This document shows, piece by piece, positions 1 to 4,898 of a stretch of DNA of 5,766 nt. Under the pieces are notes generated by a model. The model was not told the origin of the DNA, ran no database searches, and was given only the letters and a program-made list of their open reading frames with translations. The stretch spans positions 1 through 5,766 of the forward strand of contig CAMLDZ010000159.1 in NCBI GenBank assembly GCA_946478985.1, written 5' to 3'. The DNA is from an uncultured Solimonas sp. (GTDB lineage: Bacteria > Pseudomonadota > Gammaproteobacteria > Nevskiales > Nevskiaceae). Positions within the stretch are counted from its first letter, which is position 1. Every line of letters begins with the position of its first letter. The translations under genes were made by a program, and so were the position numbers.

Positions 1-419
1 GCCAGCAGTGCCGGCTCCGGCAGGCCGAAGTGGAAGCTGACGACGGCGGGGCGGAAGGCTTCGACCACGTCGGCGATTTCGGCGCTGAACGGTGCGCGGG
101 CCGGCGCCTGGGACGCGGCCTGTGCCTCGACACCCAGCTCGGCCGCGTACGGCGCCAGCCGTGCACGCCAGCGAGCTTCGCCCTCGCGGTCGGGTGCCGG
201 CGGTGTGTGGCAGAAGAAGTTGAGGTTGTACGGGCGCCGCTGTGCCTGGAGGACGGCGATCTCGCGGCGTATCGTCTCGCCGTCGAGCATCGCGCAGGGC
301 AGGGAGCCGAGGCCGCCGGCGCTGCCGACGGCGAGCGCCAGCGCGCTTTTCTGCGAGCCGGCCATCGGTGCCTGGATGATCGGCAGCGTGATGCCGGGCA
401 GGTCCAGCAATGTGCTCAA
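1..419 (-). CDS. Nitronate monooxygenase (2-nitropropane dioxygenase family), N-terminal part
   Basis: This is an FMN-dependent enzyme of the nitronate monooxygenase family. Members oxidise alkyl nitronates such as propionate-3-nitronate with O2 in the cytosol and so detoxify nitro compounds. The visible 139 residues begin the TIM barrel. PIIQAPMAG (residues 13-21) is the family's FMN-phosphate and active-site strand, followed by SAGGLGSL (33-40), YNLNFFCH (64-71) and VVSFHFGLP near the edge. I chose the TTG at 419-417 because an in-frame stop lies at 431-429, no ATG or GTG lies between, and a GAGGA box sits six bases upstream. A second in-frame TTG at 410-408 is possible but badly spaced. 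The C-terminal part, including the catalytic histidine region, lies outside the window. The gene is divergent from ygfB, and no clear promoter of its own was found. The family assignment is firm; the true substrate is unknown. Confidence 0.88.
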   Translation of the reverse strand, partial: MSTLLDLPGITLPIIQAPMAGSQKSALALAVGSAGGLGSLPCAMLDGETIRREIAVLQAQRRPYNLNFFCHTPPAPDREGEARWRARLAPYAAELGVEAQAASQAPARAPFSAEIADVVEAFRPAVVSFHFGLPEPALL

Positions 420-425
420 GACAAG

Positions 426-430
426 TCCTC
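426..430 (-). promoter_or_regulatory. Ribosome binding site of the nitronate monooxygenase gene
   Basis: Read on the minus strand, GAGGA is followed by the six-base spacer CTTGTC and then the TTG start. It matches the anti-Shine-Dalgarno sequence well, and it decides the unusual TTG start in the absence of any ATG or GTG after the upstream stop. Confidence 0.7.
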
Positions 431-454
431 AATCTGGCGACGGGGTACGACGCC

Positions 455-460
455 TATAAT
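455..460 (+). promoter_or_regulatory. -10 box (TATAAT) of the ygfB-pepP-ubiH-ubiI operon
   Basis: A perfect sigma-70 TATAAT hexamer stands in otherwise GC-rich DNA, with six bases between it and the ygfB ATG. A start site at the usual distance from a -10 box would fall on or beside the A of the ATG, giving a leaderless mRNA. No good -35 box is visible. The hexamer at the ideal 17-bp spacing (432-437, ATCTGG) does not resemble TTGACA, and the best partial match (CTGGCG, 434-439) has a 15-bp spacer. No Shine-Dalgarno sequence precedes the ATG, which fits a leaderless start. The box is seen directly; the start site is inferred. Confidence 0.6.
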
Positions 461-466
461 GCCCGC

Positions 467-1033
467 ATGTCAGATTCCATCGCTTACGAGACCCTGGTCG
501 AGGCGCTGTCGCGCATCGGCTATGCGGATGCTGCTTCCGCGTTCCACGGCACGCTGTGCGGCGCGCTTTGTGTGGCCAAGCCGGACGATATCGAGCCGAT
601 GTCGCTGGTCGATCCGGGTGAGTCCACGCTGCCCAGCGACGCCGAGACGCGGCGCACGCTGACGGCGCTGCGCGGCGAGACGCTCGATTCGCTGCGCGAC
701 AGCGAGATGGTGTTCGCGCTGTTGCTGCCGGACGATGACACCGCGCTGGTGCCGCGCGTGCGTGCGCTGGTGGCCTGGTGCGAGGGCTTCCTGTTCGGCC
801 TCGCCAGCCGTCCCAATCTCGACCTCAAGAACCTTTCCGACGAGGCGCGCGAGATCATTCGCGACTTCAGCGAGTTCACGCAGGCCGCGGTCGGCGACGA
901 GGAAGACCCGAACATCGAGGAGACGGCCTACGCCGAGCTGGTCGAATACGTCCGCGTCGGCGCGCAGCTGCTGTTCATGGAGCTGCACCCGCGGCCGACG
1001 CTGGACCCCGCCGAATCCACGCATCTGCACTGA
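467..1033 (+). CDS. ygfB: YgfB/UPF0149 family protein
   Basis: This is a 188-residue all-helical protein of the UPF0149 (YgfB/YecA) family, close to the usual family length. Recognisable positions are FHGTLCGALC (26-35, matching the family's MHGxxxG region), LLLPDDDT (85-92), AWCEGFLFGLA (103-113) and the conserved C-terminal helix ELVEYVRVGAQLL (157-169), ending in a THLH tail like that of E. coli YgfB. In Pseudomonas aeruginosa YgfB is known to dampen AlpA-dependent expression of ampDh3; no enzymatic role is established, and the function here is not shown. An in-frame ATG at 410 would add 19 residues that do not look like the family and would overlap the divergent gene's start, so ATG 467 is preferred. 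It is first in the operon, six bases before pepP and in the same reading frame. Confidence 0.93.
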   Translation: MSDSIAYETLVEALSRIGYADAASAFHGTLCGALCVAKPDDIEPMSLVDPGESTLPSDAETRRTLTALRGETLDSLRDSEMVFALLLPDDDTALVPRVRALVAWCEGFLFGLASRPNLDLKNLSDEAREIIRDFSEFTQAAVGDEEDPNIEETAYAELVEYVRVGAQLLFMELHPRPTLDPAESTHLH

Positions 1034-1039
1034 GCTGCC

Positions 1040-2365
1040 ATGAGCAAGAAAGCCCTGCAGGAACCTGCCACCCGCCGCACGCAGCTGATGAAGCTGATCG
1101 GCCGCGACGGCGTGGCGATCATCCCGTCGGCGCGCGAGGTGATCCGCGCCCGCGACACGCATTACAAGTTCCGCCAGGACAGCGACTTCCGCTATCTGAC
1201 CGGCTTCCTCGAACCGGACGCGGTGGCGGTGCTGGTGCCGGGCCGCAAGGTCGACGGCCACAAGTCCGAGTACGTGCTGTTCGTCCGCGACCGCAACCCC
1301 GAGCGCGAGATCTGGGACGGCCGCCGCGCCGGCCCGGAAGGCGCGGTGCGCGATTACGGAGCCGACGAGGCGTTCAGCATCGACGATTTCGAGGAGCAGC
1401 TGCACGAGCTGATCGCGGGTCGCAAGCACGTGCATTACTCGATGGGCGAGCACCTGGACTGGGACCCGAAGATCGCCGCGGTGGTCCGCGAGATCCGCGA
1501 GGTGTCGCGCCGTGGCGCCGCCGCGCCGACCGACTTCGTCGCGCTCGAAACCAGCCTGCACGAGATGCGCCTGCGCAAGTCGCCGGCCGAGCTCAAGATC
1601 ATGGCGCGCGCCTGCGAAGTCAGCGCCGAGGCGCATTGCATCGCCATGCGCGCGTCGAAGGCCGGCGTGCGCGAATGGCAGCTCGGCGCCGAGATCGAAT
1701 ACCACTTCGCCAAACACGATATGGAGCCGGGCTACGGCTCGATCATCGGCAGTGGCGCCAATGGCTGCATCCTGCATTACGTCGAGAACCGCGACGTGTT
1801 GAAGGACGGCGACCTGGTGCTGATCGACGCCGGCGGCGAGCTGGAGGGCTACACCGCCGACATCACACGCAGCTATCCGGTCAGCGGCAAATTCAGCGCG
1901 GCGCAGCGCGCGGTCTATGAAGTGGTGCTGGCCGCCAACAAGGCGGCGATCAAGACGCTCAAGGCCGGCGAGTCGGTCGGCAAGCCGCACGAGGTCGCCA
2001 CCAAGATCCTCACCGAGGGCATGGTCGAGCTGGGTCTGCTCAAGGGCGACGTCAAGACCCTGATCCGCGAAGGCAAGCACCGTAAGTTCTACATGCACGG
2101 CACCGGCCACTGGCTCGGCATGGACGTGCATGACGTCGGCCGCTACAAGCTCGACGGCGCCTACCGCAGGTTCGACACCGGCATGGTGATGACGGTCGAG
2201 CCGGGTCTCTACATCGCGCCCGGCACCAAGGGCGTGCCGGAGAAGTACTGGGGCATCGGCATCCGCGTCGAGGACGACGTGGTCGTCACCGAGCAGGGTC
2301 CGCAGGTGCTCACCGGCGGCGTGCCGAAAGAGATCGGCGAGATCGAAAAGCTGATGGCGGCGTAA
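1040..2365 (+). CDS. pepP: Xaa-Pro aminopeptidase (aminopeptidase P)
   Basis: This is a cytosolic dinuclear-metal (usually Mn) peptidase that removes N-terminal residues preceding proline (EC 3.4.11.9, family M24B). It has 441 residues, the length typical of E. coli PepP. The N-terminal domain (about 1-170) contains KFRQDSDFRYLTGFLEPDAVAVL, and the pita-bread catalytic domain fills the rest. All five metal ligands are visible: D263 (LIDAGG), D274 (ADITRS), H357 (HGTGHWLG), E387 (VEPG) and E411 (RVEDD). The supporting residues H246, H353, H364 (DVHDVG) and R409 are also present, so the enzyme should be active. The ATG follows the ygfB stop by six bases with no clear Shine-Dalgarno sequence, suggesting translational coupling. 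Its presence beside ubi genes is conserved synteny and does not imply a role in quinone synthesis. Confidence 0.98.
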   Translation: MSKKALQEPATRRTQLMKLIGRDGVAIIPSAREVIRARDTHYKFRQDSDFRYLTGFLEPDAVAVLVPGRKVDGHKSEYVLFVRDRNPEREIWDGRRAGPEGAVRDYGADEAFSIDDFEEQLHELIAGRKHVHYSMGEHLDWDPKIAAVVREIREVSRRGAAAPTDFVALETSLHEMRLRKSPAELKIMARACEVSAEAHCIAMRASKAGVREWQLGAEIEYHFAKHDMEPGYGSIIGSGANGCILHYVENRDVLKDGDLVLIDAGGELEGYTADITRSYPVSGKFSAAQRAVYEVVLAANKAAIKTLKAGESVGKPHEVATKILTEGMVELGLLKGDVKTLIREGKHRKFYMHGTGHWLGMDVHDVGRYKLDGAYRRFDTGMVMTVEPGLYIAPGTKGVPEKYWGIGIRVEDDVVVTEQGPQVLTGGVPKEIGEIEKLMAA

Positions 2366-2368
2366 GCG

Positions 2369-3583
2369 GTGTCGGCACCGGTTTTCGATGTGGTGATCGT
2401 CGGCGGCGGCCTGGTCGGCGCCAGCCTGGCGGTCGGGCTCGCGCCGAGCGGATTGAGCGTCGCGCTGATCGAGGCGGCCGAGCCGCCGGCCAGCGCGCCG
2501 GATTGGGACGAGCGCTGCATCGCCATCAACTACGCCAGCCGGCGCATCTTCGCCGCGCTCGGCGTCTGGGACACGCTGCGCATGCAGGCGGCGCCGATCA
2601 CCTCGACGCACATCTCCGAGCAGGGCCGTTTCGGAGTCGCGCGCTTCAGCGCGGACGAGGCCGGGCTCGACGCGCTCGGCCACAACGTGCCGCTGCGCGC
2701 GATTGGCCAGACGCTGTGGCAGCGCATGCTGGACCTCGGCAAGACCGTGCTGTTCTGCCCGGCACGGCTGGACGCGCTGGACAGCAGCGGCGCTCAGGCG
2801 AGCCTGCGCCTCGCCGACGGTCGCGAGCTGCGTGCCAGTCTGGTCATTGCCGCCGACGGTGCCGGCTCGCGCGTGCGCGAGCTGCTCGGCATCGGCGCCG
2901 AGCGCCGCGATTACGAGCAGTCGGCCATCGTCACCGCCGTGCGCACGCAGCGTCCGCATCGCGGCTGCGCCTACGAGCGCTTCACGCCGGACGGGCCGAT
3001 CGCGCTGCTGCCGAAGACCGATGAGCCGCGCACCTGCTCGCTGGTGTGGACCACGCCGGCCGCGCAGATCGACAGCCGCATGGGCTGGGACGATCAGCGC
3101 TTCCTCGCGCAGGCCGAGGCCGCGTTCGGCGAGCGGCTCGGCGAGTTCCGCGAGCTGGGCCGCCGGCAGGCGCATCCGCTGGCGCGCGTGCTCAGCGACG
3201 AGCTGGCCGCGCCGCGCGTGCTGTTCATCGGCAATGCCGCGCAGACCCTGCACCCGGTCGCCGCGCAGGGTTTCAACCTGGGCCTGCGCGATGTCGCCGC
3301 CGCGATCGAGCTGCTGGAGGAAGCGGCTGGCGACGTCGACCGCGACTGCGGCGCCGCCGCGCTGCTCGCCGAATACGCGTCGCGCCGGCGCGACGACCGC
3401 GAGCGCGTTGCCGGCTTCACCGATCATCTGGTACGCCTGTTCTCCAACCGCATTCCCGGCCTGCACCGCCTGCGCCACCTGGGCCTGCTGGCGCTGGACC
3501 TGACGCCGCCGGCCAAGAGCGCGGTGCTGTGGCAAAACCTCGGCCTGGGCCGCGGCGCGCCGAAGCTGGCGCGGGGCGCGTGA
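2369..3583 (+). CDS. ubiH: 2-polyprenyl-6-methoxyphenol hydroxylase, FAD-dependent
   Basis: This is a class A flavoprotein monooxygenase of ubiquinone synthesis. In E. coli UbiH hydroxylates ring carbon 1 of the polyprenyl-methoxyphenol within the Ubi complex. The protein has 404 residues. The Rossmann fingerprint is VVIVGGGLVGA (8-18) with the acidic end E35, and the ADG motif is VIAADGAGSRVR (159-170). The second FAD motif, GNAAQTLHPVAAQGFNLGLRD (288-308), has Asn289 where most relatives have Asp; GNAAQTLHP is characteristic of UbiH and supports this name over UbiI or UbiF. The GTG at 2369 is the first possible start, because the pepP TAA lies in the same frame only one codon upstream. The next GTG codons (residues 8-9) would cut into the FAD fold. 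Spacing to pepP is three bases and to the next gene two bases. Confidence 0.95.
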   Translation: MSAPVFDVVIVGGGLVGASLAVGLAPSGLSVALIEAAEPPASAPDWDERCIAINYASRRIFAALGVWDTLRMQAAPITSTHISEQGRFGVARFSADEAGLDALGHNVPLRAIGQTLWQRMLDLGKTVLFCPARLDALDSSGAQASLRLADGRELRASLVIAADGAGSRVRELLGIGAERRDYEQSAIVTAVRTQRPHRGCAYERFTPDGPIALLPKTDEPRTCSLVWTTPAAQIDSRMGWDDQRFLAQAEAAFGERLGEFRELGRRQAHPLARVLSDELAAPRVLFIGNAAQTLHPVAAQGFNLGLRDVAAAIELLEEAAGDVDRDCGAAALLAEYASRRRDDRERVAGFTDHLVRLFSNRIPGLHRLRHLGLLALDLTPPAKSAVLWQNLGLGRGAPKLARGA

Positions 3584-3585
3584 TC

Positions 3586-4761
3586 ATGAATGCGAGCGAC
3601 CGTTGCGAGATCGCGATCGTCGGCGGCGGCCTGGTCGGTGCTGCCGCGGCGCTGGGGCTGACGCGCCAGGGTTTCGACGTGCGACTGATCGAGCGCGCCG
3701 CGCCGCCGCAGATTGACGGCAGTGCGGACGACTACGACCTGCGCGTCTATGCGCTGGCGCCCGGCTGCATCCGTTTTCTCGACGCGCTCGATGTGTGGAA
3801 TACGGTATGTGCGATTCGCCAAAGTCCGTATCAGGCGATGCGCGTCTGGGAGCGCAGTGCCGAACAGGCGCTGGCTTTCGATGCTGCCGAGGTGCGTGCG
3901 GCGCAGCTCGGCAGCATCGTCGAGAACCGCGTGCTCGCGCAGGCGCTGTGGCAGGCGCTGCCGTCCGGCGTCGCGCACAGTGGCCGTGCGGTGCGCGGGC
4001 TGACGGGCGACGACCGCGGCGTGCATCTGCAGTTCGATGACGGCGGCACGCTCGATGCGGGGCTGCTGATCGTCGCCGAAGGCCGCGATTCGGCGCTGCG
4101 TGCGCAGCTCGGCATTGAGGTCGAGGCCGGCGTCTACGCGCAGACCGCGGTCGTCTGCCATGTCGCGACAGAAAAACCGCACCGGCAGACCGCGTTGCAG
4201 CGCTTCCTGCCGACCGGTCCGCTGGCCTTCCTGCCGCTGGCCGACGGGCGCTCGTCGATCGTCTGGTCATCGACACAGGCCGATGCGCTGCTGACGCTCG
4301 ACGACGAAGATTTCTGCCGCGCCCTGGGCGAGGTCAGCCAGCATGCGCTCGGCGAGATCACCGCCTGCACGCGCCGCGTGCAGTTCCCGCTGTCGGTACA
4401 GCACGCCGAAACCTATGTGGCAGAGCGCGCAGTGCTGGTCGGCGATGCCGCCCACGTCGTCCATCCGCTGGCCGGGCAGGGCGTCAATCTGGGCCTGGCC
4501 GACGTCGAAGCCCTGATCGCGATTCTGGTCGAGGCGCGCGAGCAGCGCCGTGACATCGGCGGCACCCGTGTGCTCAAGCGCTACGCGCGCGCGCGCCGCG
4601 CCGAGGTACTCGACATGATCGCGGTGACCGATGGCCTGTATCGCGCGTTCGGCACGTCGCTGCCGGCGGGCGAGGTGCTGCGCGGCTGGGGCATCACGGC
4701 CGTCAACGCGGCCGGTCCTCTCAAGCGCGGCCTGGTGCGTCGCGCGATCGGTCTGCGCTGA
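3586..4761 (+). CDS. ubiI: UbiH/UbiF/VisC-family FAD-dependent ubiquinone hydroxylase (probable UbiI)
   Basis: This is the second class A flavin monooxygenase of the operon, 391 residues. By position it corresponds to E. coli ubiI (visC), the ring C5 hydroxylase of ubiquinone synthesis. Motifs are IAIVGGGLVGA (9-19), acidic E36, and the canonical LVGDAAHVVHPLAGQGVNLG (284-303) with Asp287, unlike UbiH next door. The middle motif reads VAEGRDSALR (163-172), with Glu165 where ADG is usual. The C-terminal stretch (VLKRYARARRAEV, then AGPLKRGLVRRAIGL) also recalls UbiF, so C6 activity or dual specificity cannot be excluded. An in-frame GTG at 3580 overlaps the ubiH stop and would add two residues; ATG 3586 has a weak GGGG box nine bases upstream. 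It is the last gene of the operon. The family is certain; the carbon it hydroxylates is inferred from synteny. Confidence 0.88.
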   Translation: MNASDRCEIAIVGGGLVGAAAALGLTRQGFDVRLIERAAPPQIDGSADDYDLRVYALAPGCIRFLDALDVWNTVCAIRQSPYQAMRVWERSAEQALAFDAAEVRAAQLGSIVENRVLAQALWQALPSGVAHSGRAVRGLTGDDRGVHLQFDDGGTLDAGLLIVAEGRDSALRAQLGIEVEAGVYAQTAVVCHVATEKPHRQTALQRFLPTGPLAFLPLADGRSSIVWSSTQADALLTLDDEDFCRALGEVSQHALGEITACTRRVQFPLSVQHAETYVAERAVLVGDAAHVVHPLAGQGVNLGLADVEALIAILVEAREQRRDIGGTRVLKRYARARRAEVLDMIAVTDGLYRAFGTSLPAGEVLRGWGITAVNAAGPLKRGLVRRAIGLR

Positions 4762-4780
4762 TTCGCTGACGGGTCGCGCG

Positions 4781-4800
4781 TGCGCCGGCGTGCGCCGGCA
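4781..4800 (+). repeat. Short direct repeat / GC hairpin after ubiI
   Basis: TGCGCCGGC occurs twice, ten bases apart (4781-4789 and 4791-4799). The same bases can form a hairpin with a six-base-pair GCCGGC stem (4784-4789 and 4794-4799) and a GTGC loop. It lies 22 bases after the ubiI stop, where an operon terminator might be expected, but no T-run follows. It is therefore not a canonical intrinsic terminator; it may be a 3'-end stabilising hairpin or chance in GC-rich DNA. Confidence 0.4.
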
Positions 4801-4859
4801 TCGACGTCCCGGATGACAGAAATGCGGCGCCTGTCTTGCTGCCGTCGGCCAGGCACTGT

Positions 4860-4895
4860 AAGCTCTCTATTGACTATAAAGTTAATAGAGAGCTT
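4860..4895. promoter_or_regulatory. 36-bp AT-rich palindrome, probable operator of the FadL-like gene
   Basis: The arms AAGCTCTCTATT (4860-4871) and AATAGAGAGCTT (4884-4895) are perfect inverted repeats. The symmetry continues inward through GACT/AGTT with one G-T mismatch, leaving only ATAA (4876-4879) unpaired. This gives 15 Watson-Crick pairs plus one wobble. It is AT-rich against the GC-rich surroundings and ends three bases before the likely start codon of the next gene. No T-run follows, so it is not an ordinary terminator. The likeliest role is a binding site for a dimeric regulator controlling the FadL-like gene. If transcribed it would instead form a 16-bp RNA hairpin that hides a GAGAG Shine-Dalgarno-like element. 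The palindrome is seen directly; its function is inferred and the regulator is unknown. Confidence 0.75.
4875..4880 (+). promoter_or_regulatory. Candidate -10 box (TATAAA) at the palindrome centre
   Basis: TATAAA matches five of six positions of the sigma-70 -10 box and lies exactly on the dyad axis of the 36-bp palindrome. A start near 4887 would give a leader of about 12 bases before ATG 4899. No convincing -35 lies 16-18 bp upstream. An alternative pair, TTGCTG (4836-4841) and TAAGCT (4859-4864) with a 17-bp spacer, would start transcription inside the palindrome. The promoter is tentative, but either placement puts the palindrome over promoter or early transcript. Confidence 0.4.
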
Positions 4896-4898
4896 GAG

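Noticed and set aside
410..466. Upstream ATG 410 as the ygfB start
   Set aside because: It would add 19 residues unlike the family N-terminus, overlap the divergent gene's coding start, and place the TATAAT box inside the coding region.
30..662. Plus-strand open frame of 210 codons at the left end
   Set aside because: It lies antisense to a clear nitronate monooxygenase and then crosses ygfB in another frame. The translation has no family resemblance.
470..3535. A 1021-codon open frame on the minus strand across ygfB, pepP and ubiH
   Set aside because: It is the exact codon-for-codon complement of three genes that happen to share a frame. It stays open because TCA, TTA and CTA codons are avoided in this GC-rich genome, and it ends at the TCA codon for Ser2 of YgfB. 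The product is a low-complexity R/A/L/D/H-rich sequence with no recognisable domain, while the sense genes have complete catalytic motifs.
4784..4799. Intrinsic terminator after ubiI
   Set aside because: The GCCGGC hairpin is only six base pairs and is followed by ATCGACGTCC, with no T-run. I list it as a repeat or hairpin only.
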